In this document: in pieces, positions 21,056 through 31,361 of the stretch
Layout of the letters: each line of letters opens with the position of its first letter
Numbering within the stretch: the first letter of the stretch is position 1
Source of the DNA: Solidesulfovibrio alcoholivorans DSM 5433
GTDB lineage: Bacteria; Desulfobacterota; Desulfovibrionia; Desulfovibrionales; Desulfovibrionaceae
Length of the DNA: 64,000 bases
Reading direction: 5' to 3'
Assembly: GCF_000702665.1 (NCBI RefSeq)
Contig: NZ_JNJA01000002.1
Location: 530,477 to 594,476 of the forward strand
Position numbers and translations under genes: made by a program
The notes under the pieces: generated by a model
The model's input: only the letters and a program-made list of their open reading frames with translations
What the model was told of the DNA's origin: nothing
Databases searched by the model: none

Positions 21056-21192
21056 GGAAACGCGTCGCCCTGTCCGCAACGCGCGGGGCGGATGCACGCC
21101 CATGTCGCTATTTCCCCATCGCCCGCTTCGGCGCGCGTGTCCGCGTGCGGGCCGTATCTGCGTATCCTGCCGTCCTTGCCGCAACCGGCGGC

Positions 21193-21513
21193 CTAGCCGA
21201 ACAACTCCGAGTCCATGGTGAGCATTTTCTCGGCGATCTTGTGCGAGTCGGGCTGGTAGGTCCCGGCCTCGACCTGCGCCTTGAGTACGGCCACCCGGTC
21301 GGAGCGCGTGTCCGGGGCGTCCTTGGCCGTGGTCGCGGCCAGGGAAACGAGCTTGGCGTCGCCGGAGAGCGTGACCTTGTCCGCCCCGGAAGCGCCGGAG
21401 GAAGATTCTCCGCCATCCGTGCGTGAAACCGAAGATGCGTCGCCTGCGCCGCCGCGCTTGACCCGGCTTTGGCCGTAGCCCTGATTGATTCCGAATACCG
21501 TCTTGATGTCCAT
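21193..21513 (-). CDS. flgM: Anti-sigma-28 factor FlgM
   Basis: FlgM holds sigma-28 (FliA) inactive until the hook is complete. The 106-residue protein starts MDIKTVFGINQGYGQ. Its C-terminal half has the FlgM signature RVAVLKAQVEAGTYQPDSHKIA followed by KMLTMDSELF. The Ser/Gly-rich middle is expected to be disordered, as in other FlgM proteins. The ATG at 21511-21513 follows GAGGGGG. It lies 59 bp after the upstream minus-strand gene, likely the same transcript. Confidence 0.9.
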   Translation of the reverse strand: MDIKTVFGINQGYGQSRVKRGGAGDASSVSRTDGGESSSGASGADKVTLSGDAKLVSLAATTAKDAPDTRSDRVAVLKAQVEAGTYQPDSHKIAEKMLTMDSELFG

Positions 21514-21572
21514 GGCTACCCCCTCCCGCATTGCTCCCTTGCATGACGTATCGGCAGCGGGGGGACCGAAAT

Positions 21573-22028
21573 TTAGAGCATGGTTTCGTCGACTTTCTCC
21601 AGGGCCAGCTCCCACAGGCGCCTGAAAACCGCCGTCTTGAACTCTCCCGTGATCTCCTGCGGGCCGTCCGGGCCGTCCGTACGGAAAATCTGCATCTCCT
21701 GCTCTTCCGGAGGGTAGGCGAACACGAGGGGGAACCCCAGTTCCTCTTCCAGGTCCGCCTTGATGTCCTCGACCACCGGCGTGTCCGATCCGGTCACGAT
21801 GCAGTTTTCGACGATCTCGGCCGCCACCCGGCCCACGAGTTCCCGGCGCTTGGCCTCCCGGGAAATCCTGACCTCGTCCTCGGCCCCGACGGCCGCCAGG
21901 GACCGGCGGTAGCGGGCCAGTCGCCTGGCCGTGGTCACCTGCCGTCCGTAGGTGCGCAGCATGGCGCGGACCTGGTAGGGGATCGCGGTCAAGGCGTATA
22001 TCTCCTTCTCACGGTGCTTATCGGACAC
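21573..22028 (-). CDS. FlgM-associated conserved protein (DVU0524-like)
   Basis: The 151-residue protein is read from a GTG (22026-22028) preceded by AAAGGTGG. It begins VSDKHREKEIYALTAIPYQVRAMLRTYGRQ, is helical and charged, and ends in EFKTAVFRRLWELALEKVDETML. I recall a Desulfovibrio family of this type found next to flgM, named from D. vulgaris DVU0524, but its function is not known. Its place directly upstream of flgM suggests a role in flagellar regulation. Confidence 0.75.
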   Translation of the reverse strand: MSDKHREKEIYALTAIPYQVRAMLRTYGRQVTTARRLARYRRSLAAVGAEDEVRISREAKRRELVGRVAAEIVENCIVTGSDTPVVEDIKADLEEELGFPLVFAYPPEEQEMQIFRTDGPDGPQEITGEFKTAVFRRLWELALEKVDETML

Positions 22029-22179
22029 GAAGGTTCCACCTTTAGAGGCATTGGCGAAAAAAATCCATGCCCGTCGTCGGGGCGGCCCGGCGACTTTCTT
22101 GTGTCGTCCGTGCCTTTGCCGTATAAGGCCCTTCCTCCCCGGACCGGAAGGGGATAAACCCGAAAAACGGAAACCGGGC

Positions 22180-23043
22180 ATGCAAGGCGTTATACGAACC
22201 GTACTCGTCATCCACAAGGCGGACCACGAAAAAGCCAGGGGCATGGCCTGGACCGTGGCCGAATGGCTGGCTGCGCGCGGCGTGGTCGCGCTGGTGCGGG
22301 AGAATTCTCCCGAGGCCCCGACCGTGGCCCATCCCCCCGGGGCCGTGCTCACCACCCCGCCCCAGCTGGCGCTGATCCTCGGCGGCGACGGCACCATGCT
22401 CTCGGCCGCCCGCCAGGGCGCGGCGGACGGTGTGCCGTTTCTCGGCATCAACCTCGGCCGTGTCGGGTTCATGACCTCGGCCGGGCTCGACGACTGGGCG
22501 CAAGTCCTCGGCGACATCCTGCAAAACGGCTTCGAGGAAGCCCGGCGCATCATGGTCGAGGTGACCGTCATCCGGGGCCACGAGACCGTCTATGCAACCA
22601 CCGCGCTCAACGACGCGGTCATCAGTCGCGGAGCCATGGCCCGGCTCGCCGCCTTCGACGTCACCCTCGGCGACGTGGACGTCTGCACGCTGCGCGCCGA
22701 CGGCGTGGTCATTTCCACGCCCACGGGCTCCACGGCCTACTGCGTCTCGGCCGGGGGGCCGCTCATCTACCCCGGGCTCGACGTGCTTTGCGTGGTGCCC
22801 ATCTGCCCGTTCCTAAGCGATTTCAAGCCGGTGGTCGTGCCGGCCGAATCCCCGGTGCGTCTGTCGCTCTCCGCGCCCGAGACCAACATGTACCTGACCT
22901 GCGACGGGCAGGAGCTTTTCCCTCTCGACGACAACGACGTGGTCGTGGTGCGCAAGTCCGAGCGCTGCCTGCGTCTGGCCATGCGCCCGGGGGACAGTTA
23001 TTTCGGACGCCTGCGTCTCAAGGGGTTCATCAACAGGCCATGA
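22180..23043 (+). CDS. nadK: NAD kinase
   Basis: NadK makes NADP from NAD with ATP or polyphosphate. The 287-residue form starts MQGVIRTVLVIHKADHE. It has the GGDGT motif at 68-72, LGINLGRVGFM, the TALNDAV segment (NE/D motif) and STPTGSTAY. A longer in-frame start exists, but this ATG lies just before the conserved VLVIHK strand. The stop overlaps the next gene's ATG (ATGA), so the downstream ARMT1-like protein is coupled to it. Confidence 0.95.
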   Translation: MQGVIRTVLVIHKADHEKARGMAWTVAEWLAARGVVALVRENSPEAPTVAHPPGAVLTTPPQLALILGGDGTMLSAARQGAADGVPFLGINLGRVGFMTSAGLDDWAQVLGDILQNGFEEARRIMVEVTVIRGHETVYATTALNDAVISRGAMARLAAFDVTLGDVDVCTLRADGVVISTPTGSTAYCVSAGGPLIYPGLDVLCVVPICPFLSDFKPVVVPAESPVRLSLSAPETNMYLTCDGQELFPLDDNDVVVVRKSERCLRLAMRPGDSYFGRLRLKGFINRP

Positions 23044-24806
23044 GGGACGTCCGCGTCGCCCCGATCTCCCTGACTCCGGGTCAGGCCCCGCGCTACGGCG
23101 GCGACCCTGTGCGCGATGCGTGGCTATTGCACTTCATGACCGAGAACAACCTCGATCACTTCATCGCCCCGGAGAAAAACGCCTCCCCCGAGCAGCTGCG
23201 CTTCATGGTTTCGCTTGCGCCCGAGGAAATCTACGTGCCGTGCTCGGACGAGATGTTCTCCCACCTCGTCAGCGAACGGGCCGACCCCCTGGTCGTGGCC
23301 GAGTACGACGCCCGCTTGGCCCGCATCGGCCGGCTCATCGACGCCTACGTGCCCGACGCCTACACGGCGGTGAAGATCCGCAGCCTGTGCGAACTCAAGT
23401 ACCGCCAGGCCATGACGCGGCCCACGCTCATCCCGTCGCGCCTGGCCAAGCGGCTGTGCACGATTTTCCTCACCCAGTCCGGGCTCGACGACCCGTACCG
23501 CGAGCGCAAGCAGGCGAGCAACCGCCGGGCTTTCGCCTTCATCCAGAGCGAAGCCTTCCGCTCCATGCTCTACGCCTGCCCGGCCGACCTTCCCGGCTGC
23601 CGGGCCATTCCCGAACTGCGCTTCGCGCTGGACATGCTCGAGTTGCGCCGCCTGCTGCTTCTGGGCTCCATGCCCGGCATCTGGGACGGCTCCGGCGCGC
23701 TGCCCGGGCGCGAGGCCCTGGATGCGGCCATGAACGCCTTTCCGGCCGATTTCGCGCGTCTCGAGACCCTGCTCGACCCGCGCCGCGGCGGGGGCGGGCT
23801 CAAGATCCTTTTCCTGCCCGATACGGCGGGCGGCGTCCTTTTCGACCTGCTGGCCGTGCGCACCCTGCTGCGCCTGGGCCACCGGGTGCTCGTGGCCCTC
23901 AAGGACGGATTCTATTACGAAGCGCCCACGGCCTGGGACCCGGACGGCGACCCGATCCTGGACGCGGCCCTGGCCGGAGCCCATTTCCTGACCGATTCCC
24001 GCGTGACCAAGAACGAATTGCTGCGGATCATGCGCGAAAATCCGCTGACCGTCATTTCCGACGGCACGCGCGAGCGCCTCAACCTCTACCGGGTGTCCGT
24101 GACCTTCGCCCGGGCCTGGAAGGAGGCCGACCTGATCCTGGCCAGGGGGCGGCTCAACCACCGCCGGCTGATCCAGACGAGCCACCTGTTCACCCGGGAC
24201 GTGGCCTGCTTCTACGCCGAGGGACCAGGGGGGCTGCGCCTGGATTTCAAGCCCCGGGCGCCGTCGGCGCGCTCGTTTACCGAGGCCGACATCACGGCCA
24301 AGGCCGAGGAGATCATCGCCGCCATGCGCGCGGCCAAGGCCGCAGGCAAAGCGGTGATGTTCTACAGCGCCGTCATCGGCTCCATCCCCGGCCAGACGAA
24401 AACGGCCATCGAGCTGGTCACGGTCTTCGTGGCCCATTTGCGCGAAAAACTGCCGGGCACCTGCATCATCAATCCCGCCGAGCATTTCGAGGAAGGCATG
24501 GACGCCGACGACCTGATGTTCATGTGGGAGAAGGTGCAGCGCAGCGGATTGATCGACGTCTGGCGGTTCCAGTCGCACTACGACATCGAAAAGAGCTTCG
24601 GCCTGCTCGGGCGCGGCGTGCCGCCGGTGTGGGCGGGCAAGGACGCGACCTTTTCCACGGGCTGCACCAAGGAGATGCACATCGCGCTCTCCATGCAGGC
24701 GCGCCAGCCGGAAATGCAGATCATCGGCCCGGACCCGGAAAAGTTCTTTCGCCGCCGCGAATACGGCGTGGGCAAGTTCTGCGACGCCGGCATCGACTGC
24801 CGCTAG
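23040..24806 (+). CDS. DUF89/ARMT1-like damage-control phosphatase domain protein
   Basis: The 588-residue protein contains a DUF89-type core at about 255-395 (LKILFLPDTAGGVLFDLL, VISDGTRERLN, ADLILARGRLNHRRL). DUF89 proteins are metal-dependent phosphatases that clear damaged metabolites. The usual metal motif D-N-A-G-E reads D-T-A-G-G here (from Asp261), so activity may differ. Residues about 435-588 form an extra conserved-looking domain with HFEEGMDADDL and FSTGCTKEMH that I do not recognise. The ATG overlaps the nadK stop, suggesting a link to NAD(P) chemistry, which is inference. Confidence 0.75.
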   Translation: MRDVRVAPISLTPGQAPRYGGDPVRDAWLLHFMTENNLDHFIAPEKNASPEQLRFMVSLAPEEIYVPCSDEMFSHLVSERADPLVVAEYDARLARIGRLIDAYVPDAYTAVKIRSLCELKYRQAMTRPTLIPSRLAKRLCTIFLTQSGLDDPYRERKQASNRRAFAFIQSEAFRSMLYACPADLPGCRAIPELRFALDMLELRRLLLLGSMPGIWDGSGALPGREALDAAMNAFPADFARLETLLDPRRGGGGLKILFLPDTAGGVLFDLLAVRTLLRLGHRVLVALKDGFYYEAPTAWDPDGDPILDAALAGAHFLTDSRVTKNELLRIMRENPLTVISDGTRERLNLYRVSVTFARAWKEADLILARGRLNHRRLIQTSHLFTRDVACFYAEGPGGLRLDFKPRAPSARSFTEADITAKAEEIIAAMRAAKAAGKAVMFYSAVIGSIPGQTKTAIELVTVFVAHLREKLPGTCIINPAEHFEEGMDADDLMFMWEKVQRSGLIDVWRFQSHYDIEKSFGLLGRGVPPVWAGKDATFSTGCTKEMHIALSMQARQPEMQIIGPDPEKFFRRREYGVGKFCDAGIDCR

Positions 24807-24912
24807 CGCCTCCGCCCTTTCTGGAGAGAGGAATTCCTGTCGAAGACGCGTCGCAAGGACGCACGGCGCGGCGCACGATTGCGGCCGCGGGATGGCGCAT
24901 TTCTCTTGGGAG

Positions 24913-24952
24913 GTCCAGGAGGGGCCTGAGCCACTCCTGGCCGCCGGAGGCG
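24913..24952. repeat. Dispersed palindromic 3' element, copy A
   Basis: This copy lies just downstream of der (minus strand). Read on the minus strand it runs GCCTCCGGCGGCC, AGGAG, a short loop, CCCCTCCT and GGACC. The same architecture recurs at 27216-27256 and 35293-35340. The stem here is imperfect (AGGAGTGG against CCCCTCCT), so this copy looks degenerate. Confidence 0.7.
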
Positions 24953-24983
24953 TCCCCCCCGTCCCCTCTTCTCCGAAGGGCTT

Positions 24984-26324
24984 CTATTCCTTGGGCTTGT
25001 GGCTGTCGCGGCAGACGACCTTGACCGGGGCCATGGTGATGCCGAAGAGTTTGCGCAGGGCGTTTTCCAGGTACTTCGCGTAGGAGTCGCGCACGCGGGC
25101 CGTGTCGCTGACGAAAAAGACGAACGTCGGCGGCGGATCGGAGGCCTGGGTCAGGTAGTAGAACTTGGCGCGGCGGCCGTTGACCAGGGGCGGCTGGTGC
25201 TTGTCCAGCACCTCGCGCATGGCCCGGTTGAGCGCGCCCGTGCCCACGCGGATCTTGCATTCCGCCCAGACGGCCTCGGCCATGGGCAGCACCTTGCCCA
25301 CGCCCTTGCCCTTGGCCGCGGCGATGTAGAGCACCGGCACGTGGGAACACATGCGCAGCTCCTCCGCAATGTCCTTGCGCAGCTCCACCATGTCCTTTTG
25401 CGCAATCAGATCGATCTTGTTGACCACGATGACAAACGGCGTGCGTTCCTTGTCCAGATAGGAAATGAGGCGCTTGTCCTGGACGCCGACCCCGCCCGTG
25501 GCGTCGATGACCACCACGGCCACGTCGGCGCGCTTGGCGCTCGAGAGCGCCTTGCCCACGCTGTCGCGCTCCAGGTCGTCGGTGATGCGGGTGCGCTTGC
25601 GCACGCCCGCCGTGTCCACGAACACGTAGCGTCGGCCGTTTTTCACCACCACCGCGTCCACGGCGTCGCGGGTGGTGCCGGCCACTTCGCTGACGATGAC
25701 GCGCTCCTCGCCGAGCAGGGCGTTGACCAGCGACGACTTGCCGGCGTTGGGGCGGCCGAGCACGGCCAGACGCAGGCCGGCCTGTACCGGTTCGCCCCGC
25801 GTTTCCGCCGCATCCGTCGCTTCCGCCTCTTCGGGCAGGGCCTTGAGAAGAGCATCGACCAAGTCGTTCATGCCGTGGCCGTGGGCGGCGGAAACAGGGA
25901 GCAGGGGCAGGCCCCAGGCGTGGAAATCACTCAGGGCGGCGCTCACGCGCTCCTCGCCGTCCACCTTGTTGACGGCCACGACCACCGGCTTGCCCACGCG
26001 GCGCAGCCGTTCGGCCACCTCGTCGTCGAGGGTCGTGCGACCGGCCCGGCCGTCCACGAGGAACAGCACCACGTCGGCCATGGTGAGCGCGGCCTCGGCC
26101 TGGACGACGATCATGCGGTCGAGCCCCTCGGGCACGTCGAAGTCCATGCCGCCGGTATCGACCAGGGTCACGGCCCGACCGTCCAGGGAGGCCGAGGCCT
26201 CCAGCCGGTCACGGGTGACGCCCGGACGGTCGTGGGTGATGGCCTTGCGCCGTCTGGCCAGGCGGTTGAACAGGGTGGACTTGCCGACGTTGGGGCGTCC
26301 GACGATGGCCACGATAGGGGGCAT
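24984..26324 (-). CDS. der: Ribosome biogenesis GTPase Der (EngA)
   Basis: Der is a double-GTPase needed for 50S subunit assembly. The 446-residue protein has two G domains in tandem: GRPNVGKS at 9-16 with DTGG and NKVD, then GRPNAGKS near 190 with DTAG and NKID. A C-terminal KH-like domain with [18 protein letters not shown] follows. Length and order match the family. It is the last gene of a minus-strand run and is followed by palindromic element copy A. Confidence 0.96.
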   Translation of the reverse strand: MPPIVAIVGRPNVGKSTLFNRLARRRKAITHDRPGVTRDRLEASASLDGRAVTLVDTGGMDFDVPEGLDRMIVVQAEAALTMADVVLFLVDGRAGRTTLDDEVAERLRRVGKPVVVAVNKVDGEERVSAALSDFHAWGLPLLPVSAAHGHGMNDLVDALLKALPEEAEATDAAETRGEPVQAGLRLAVLGRPNAGKSSLVNALLGEERVIVSEVAGTTRDAVDAVVVKNGRRYVFVDTAGVRKRTRITDDLERDSVGKALSSAKRADVAVVVIDATGGVGVQDKRLISYLDKERTPFVIVVNKIDLIAQKDMVELRKDIAEELRMCSHVPVLYIAAAKGKGVGKVLPMAEAVWAECKIRVGTGALNRAMREVLDKHQPPLVNGRRAKFYYLTQASDPPPTFVFFVSDTARVRDSYAKYLENALRKLFGITMAPVKVVCRDSHKPKE

Positions 26325-26521
26325 GGGGTATCGGTCTCCTTGGGGGCTAGGGAAAAGGCGAGGCGGTCATCCCGTGTGCAAACGGGAGCCAGAGGCTTGA
26401 CCACGACTTTCCCGCCATGTCAACCGCAAATACGAAAAGTCGCGTTCCGGGTCAATCGACCGGACCCTTTGCCCGCAATCCGCGGCGCGCAGGCGAGGGG
26501 CCGGGCGTGGGAGGCGGGGCG

Positions 26522-27175
26522 TCACTCCCCGGCGGCACGCTCCAGGGCGTCCACGTCCGCGCCGGCGATCAGGGGGAGATGACGGGCGATCTTGGCGTAG
26601 GGCCAGTCCCACCAGGCGACGGCCAGCAGGCGCTCGACCACGGCGTCGGGAAAGCGCTGGCGGATGACGCGCGCGGGATTGCCGCCGACGATGGCGTAGG
26701 GCGGCACGTCCTTGGCGACAAGGCTGCCGGAGCCGACGATGGCGCCGTGGCCGATGGTGCGGCCGGGCATGATCGTCGCGCCGAATCCGATCCAGGCGTC
26801 GTTGCCGACCACGGTGTCGCCGCGGCTCTGGCACAGCGGCGGGGCGGCCTCCCAGCCGTCGCTGAAGATGCCGAAGGGGTAGGTGGATACCGGAGCGAGT
26901 TCGTGGTTGGCGCCGTTCATGAGGAAGCGCACGCCGCTGCCCAGGGCGCAAAAGGAGCCGATCAGGAGTTTGTCGCCGATGAAATCGAAGTGGTACAGGA
27001 CGTTGTGGGTCTCGAAGTCCTCGGCCCGCGCATCGGGCGTGCCCGTGACGTCGAAATAGGTGAATGCGCCCACGCTGATATTGGGCCGCGTGATGCAGTT
27101 TTTTAAAAATACGAGCTTGTCGTAGCCCGTGATCGGGTGGAGGACGTCCGGGTCCGGATAACGCGCGACGGGCAT
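26522..27175 (-). CDS. CatB-type (XAT) O-acetyltransferase, left-handed beta-helix
   Basis: The 217-residue protein resembles xenobiotic acetyltransferases of the CatB/Vat group, which move acetyl from acetyl-CoA to hydroxyl acceptors. It has the catalytic-His context NGANHELAPVSTYPF, and hexapeptide repeats with DAWIGFGATIMPGRTIGHGAIVGSGSLVAKDVPPYAIVGGNPA. The start MPVARYPDPDV has AAGGAG upstream. The natural acceptor is unknown; antibiotic resistance should not be assumed. Upstream is palindromic element copy B. Confidence 0.82.
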   Translation of the reverse strand: MPVARYPDPDVLHPITGYDKLVFLKNCITRPNISVGAFTYFDVTGTPDARAEDFETHNVLYHFDFIGDKLLIGSFCALGSGVRFLMNGANHELAPVSTYPFGIFSDGWEAAPPLCQSRGDTVVGNDAWIGFGATIMPGRTIGHGAIVGSGSLVAKDVPPYAIVGGNPARVIRQRFPDAVVERLLAVAWWDWPYAKIARHLPLIAGADVDALERAAGE

Positions 27176-27215
27176 GCCATACTCCTTGCCGGACGTTTTC
27201 AATCGGAATGGGGTG

Positions 27216-27256
27216 GTCCAGGAGGGGACCTCGTCCCCTCCTGGCCGCCGGAGGCG
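27216..27256. repeat. Dispersed palindromic 3' element, copy B
   Basis: This copy lies 14 bp downstream of the thi4 stop and upstream of the acetyltransferase gene. Read on the minus strand it has GCCTCCGGCGGCC, then an AGGAGGGG/CCCCTCCT perfect stem with a 7-nt loop, and GGACCACCCC. It shares the 18-base run GGGGTGGTCCAGGAGGGG with the opposite strand of copy C. Confidence 0.85.
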
Positions 27257-27269
27257 TTTTCCCCCGAAA

Positions 27270-28061
27270 TTACCCGCGCAGCTTCGCGGCGATGTCCGCC
27301 GCGACCTTCTCTCCCGAGAGCAGCATGCCGCCGAAGATCGGCCCCATGCGGTAGGAGCCGAAGCTCGCGTTGGCGGCCATGCCGGCGACATAGAGTCCGG
27401 GGAAGATCTCCCGGGTGTTCTTCACGGTATTGGTCTCGGCCACTTCGGCCCACATGGACTGCTCGCCCTCGATGCCGCCGGAGGGCGTGAGCAGCTTGAC
27501 GTCGTTTTTGCGCACCAGCGTGTGCAGCACTTCCACGGCATGGCCCGTGGCCTCGACGAGGTACTTGCAGCCGAGCACCACCGGGTCCACGTGCAGGCCG
27601 GCGATCTCCACCGGCGAGGAATTGATGACGATGCCGGTGATGCGTTTGCCGCCGCCAACTTCGCGCAGCACCACGTCCTCGACGCTCATGCAGTTGAACA
27701 CCTTGGCTCCGGCCAGGCAGGCGGCGGAGGCGAGCGTGGTGGTGGCGGCCACGGCATCGGCGGTGAAGTAGTTTTCCTTGTAGCGCTTGACGGGCACGCC
27801 GACGTCGGTGAGCAGGTGGGCGCTTTCCTCCTGCACCACGATGACGTTGTAGGTCATGCCGCCACCCCACATGCCGCCGCCAAGCGACAGCTTGCGCTCG
27901 AAAAGCGCGACGTTGAACCCGTCCTTGGCGAGCAGGCGCGCGGCGGTCAGGCCCGAAGGCCCGCCGCCGACAATGGCGACGTCGAGGTCGAGGCTCGATT
28001 TGAACTTGGCGAAATACTCGTCGACGATGGCTTCGGTGATGGTGCGTTCGTCCAGAGGCAT
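27270..28061 (-). CDS. thi4: Sulfide-dependent adenosine diphosphate thiazole synthase (Thi4)
   Basis: Thi4 makes the thiazole half of thiamin from NAD and glycine. The 263-residue protein has the dinucleotide-binding VGGGPSG (31-37), the SLGGGMWGGGM motif and the C-terminal PGLYVAGMAANASFGSYRMGPIFGGMLLSG. At the place of the yeast sulfur-donor Cys (Cys-Met-Asp-Pro) this protein has His157-Val-Asp-Pro. Archaeal and anaerobe Thi4 with His use free sulfide and iron catalytically. That suits a sulfide-producing anaerobe. The gene follows mtnA by 24 bp. Confidence 0.9.
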   Translation of the reverse strand: MPLDERTITEAIVDEYFAKFKSSLDLDVAIVGGGPSGLTAARLLAKDGFNVALFERKLSLGGGMWGGGMTYNVIVVQEESAHLLTDVGVPVKRYKENYFTADAVAATTTLASAACLAGAKVFNCMSVEDVVLREVGGGKRITGIVINSSPVEIAGLHVDPVVLGCKYLVEATGHAVEVLHTLVRKNDVKLLTPSGGIEGEQSMWAEVAETNTVKNTREIFPGLYVAGMAANASFGSYRMGPIFGGMLLSGEKVAADIAAKLRG

Positions 28062-28085
28062 GGTGCGTCCTTGAGGCTTAGGCGT

Positions 28086-29129
28086 TTATTTGCCGCCGAT
28101 GGCGGCGCGGATGGAGTCCGTGTAGGGCGCGGTGAGCACGCCCTTTTCGGTGATGATGCCGGCGATGAGCTCGGCCGGGGTGACGTCGAAGGCGAAGTTG
28201 TAGACCGGGACGTTTTCCGGGGTGATGCGGTGCTCGCCCACATGGGTCACTTCGCGCGGAGTGCGGTCCTCGATGGGGATGAGGTCGCCGCTTGGCAGGG
28301 TCAGGTCGAAGGTCGAGGCCGGGGCGGCCACGTAGAAGGGCACGCCGTGGGCCTTGGCGGCCAGGGCCACGGTGTAGGTGCCGATCTTGTTGGCGGCGTC
28401 GCCGTTGGCCGCGATGCGGTCCGCGCCGACCACGACCTTTTGCACCATGCCCTTTTTCATGAGGTGCCCGACGGCGTTGTCGCAGGCGACCGTGACCGGG
28501 ATGCCTTCCTTGGCCAGCTCGTAGGCGGTCAGGCGCGCGCCCTGGAGGAAGGGCCGCGTCTCGTTGGCGATGACCTGGATGCGCTTGCCCTGCTCGAAGG
28601 CGGCGCGGATGACGCCGAGCGCCGTGCCGTAGCCGGCCGTGGCCAGGGCCCCGGCGTTGCAGTGGGTCATGACGGTGTCGCCGTCGGCAATGAGCGCCGC
28701 GCCGTTTTTGCCCATGCGCTTGTTGATCTCGATGTCCTCGGCGTGCATGTGCTGGGCCTCGCCGAGCCAGGTCGAAAGCAGGGCCTCGCGGGTCGCGTCG
28801 CCGAGCGCGTTCCATGACTGGCGCATGCGTGACACCGCCCAGCGCAGGTTGACGGCCGTGGGGCGGGCCTCCTCGAGATCGCGCAGCAGCGATTGCAGGC
28901 GCTCCTTCCAGCCGTCGCCGGCCTCGCCGGCCTCGCGGGCGGCCAGGTAGCAGCCGTAGGCGGCCGTGACGCCGATGGCCGGCGCGCCGCGCACCACCAT
29001 GGTCTGCAAGGCGTAGATGGTGTCGGCGGTATTGCGGCAGACGAAGGACTCCTCGCGGTCGGGCAGAAAACGCTGGTCCAGGAGCAGCAAGGCCTGCCGT
29101 TCGGCGCAAAAGGCGATGTGGTCGGTCAT
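28086..29129 (-). CDS. mtnA: S-methyl-5-thioribose-1-phosphate isomerase
   Basis: MtnA isomerises methylthioribose-1-phosphate to the ribulose form in methionine salvage. The 347-residue protein has the eIF2B-like fold markers [10 protein letters not shown], the catalytic Cys157 in [25 protein letters not shown] and Asp237 in [21 protein letters not shown]. It sits between gatB and thi4. No other salvage genes are visible nearby, so the pathway may be completed elsewhere or be the DHAP shunt. Confidence 0.93.
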   Translation of the reverse strand: MTDHIAFCAERQALLLLDQRFLPDREESFVCRNTADTIYALQTMVVRGAPAIGVTAAYGCYLAAREAGEAGDGWKERLQSLLRDLEEARPTAVNLRWAVSRMRQSWNALGDATREALLSTWLGEAQHMHAEDIEINKRMGKNGAALIADGDTVMTHCNAGALATAGYGTALGVIRAAFEQGKRIQVIANETRPFLQGARLTAYELAKEGIPVTVACDNAVGHLMKKGMVQKVVVGADRIAANGDAANKIGTYTVALAAKAHGVPFYVAAPASTFDLTLPSGDLIPIEDRTPREVTHVGEHRITPENVPVYNFAFDVTPAELIAGIITEKGVLTAPYTDSIRAAIGGK

Positions 29130-29167
29130 GATCGTGTTTCCGTCAGCATGTGGTGCGGGGTTGCGAT

Positions 29168-29213
29168 GCCCCCGGCCGGGGGCGGGGGGACGATTCCCCC
29201 GGGGCGCGGCGCG
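29168..29213 (-). terminator. GC-rich hairpins between gatB and mtnA
   Basis: Two G/C-run palindromes lie between gatB and mtnA: GCCCCCGGCCGGGGGC, and a CGGGGGGA/TTCCCCCG hairpin. No T-run follows. They resemble the dispersed palindromic elements in style but not in sequence. A role in ending or stabilising the gatB transcript is a guess. Confidence 0.4.
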
Positions 29214-29292
29214 CGGGGGAGCGTCGCGACAGCAAAGTCATTGTTCGGGCGTTGGTGCGGCGGCATGGCCCGGCCTTTGGGGCGCTTTTCGG

Positions 29293-29308
29293 AAATACGG
29301 CCGTATTT
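29293..29308. promoter_or_regulatory. 16-bp perfect palindrome 3' of gatB
   Basis: AAATACGGCCGTATTT is a perfect 16-bp palindrome. Flanking bases extend the symmetry imperfectly to about 36 bp (GCGC, TT and TCG against their complements). It lies 17 bp past the gatB stop. It could be a terminator stem or a protein-binding site; no T-run follows. Confidence 0.45.
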
Positions 29309-29324
29309 GCGAAGGCGCGCACCG

Positions 29325-30755
<1,431 letters not shown>

Positions 30756-30809
30756 GAAGGCTCCTTGGCGGCTGGCACCCTTGCGGGAGCGCCGGAAATT
30801 TCGGTCGGG

Positions 30810-30839
30810 GGTGTACCCCGCATCCGGCAAGCGGGTCAA
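30810..30839 (-). promoter_or_regulatory. Possible sigma-70 promoter for gatB-mtnA-thi4
   Basis: On the minus strand TTGACC (30834-30839) is 18 bp from TACACC (30810-30815), 55 bp before the gatB start. The -10 match is moderate. It would drive the minus-strand run gatB-mtnA-thi4-acetyltransferase. Confidence 0.4.
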
Positions 30840-30874
30840 TGGCGCAGCAGCCGCGGGCACGGCGCGTGAAGCGG

Positions 30875-30903
30875 TTGTATTTTCGGCGGCACGCGCCTAC
30901 AAC
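30875..30903 (+). promoter_or_regulatory. Possible sigma-70 promoter for the secreted coiled-coil gene
   Basis: TTGTAT (30875-30880), 17 bp, TACAAC (30898-30903), 66 bp ahead of the ATG at 30969. Both boxes are fair matches with ideal spacing. Confidence 0.45.
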
Positions 30904-30968
30904 GAATCAGTCCGGACGCGGCCCGTGCGCGGCGACGGACAATACCACGTTCCCTCACGAGGCATGCC

Positions 30969-31343
30969 ATGGGCATTTTCACTTTTTCGGCGAGCCGTGG
31001 CCTTCGTGCCGCCGGCCTTGTTCTTTTGTTGCTTGCTGTCTGCGCCGCTCCCTGCCTGCTGGCGTCGCCCGCCGCGGCGCAGGACTACGAAGCCATGATG
31101 CCCGAGTCCCTGCATCGCGAGTTGCGCCACGCCGAACGGGATTACCGGGACGCCATCCACGCGGTCAATGCCGCCGAGACGGAGCGCATCGCGCGCAAGG
31201 CCGCCGGCGCCGCCGCCGAGGAACTGCGCGCCCTGGACGAAAAGGTGGGGGCGCTCGTGACCAAGGCGGAAAAACTCAAGGTCCATGCCGACTATCTGGA
31301 AGAACTCTACGAAGCCAAGGCCAAGGAATACAAAAACAAATAG
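30969..31343 (+). CDS. Small secreted coiled-coil protein of unknown function
   Basis: The 124-residue protein has a signal peptide (about 1-38, hydrophobic core GLVLLLLAVCAAPCLLA, cut after AAAQ). The mature part is an Ala/Glu/Lys-rich helix (about 45-120), likely coiled coil and periplasmic. I do not recognise a family. It stands alone between divergent gatB and a strong bidirectional terminator, so it is probably monocistronic. Confidence 0.7.
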   Translation: MGIFTFSASRGLRAAGLVLLLLAVCAAPCLLASPAAAQDYEAMMPESLHRELRHAERDYRDAIHAVNAAETERIARKAAGAAAEELRALDEKVGALVTKAEKLKVHADYLEELYEAKAKEYKNK

Positions 31344-31361
31344 GCATTCGCCTCGTTTTTC

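Noticed and set aside
29168..29213. Fourth copy of the dispersed palindromic element between gatB and mtnA
   Set aside because: It has similar C/G-run hairpins but lacks the AGGAGGGG core and GGACC tail, so it is not counted as a family member.
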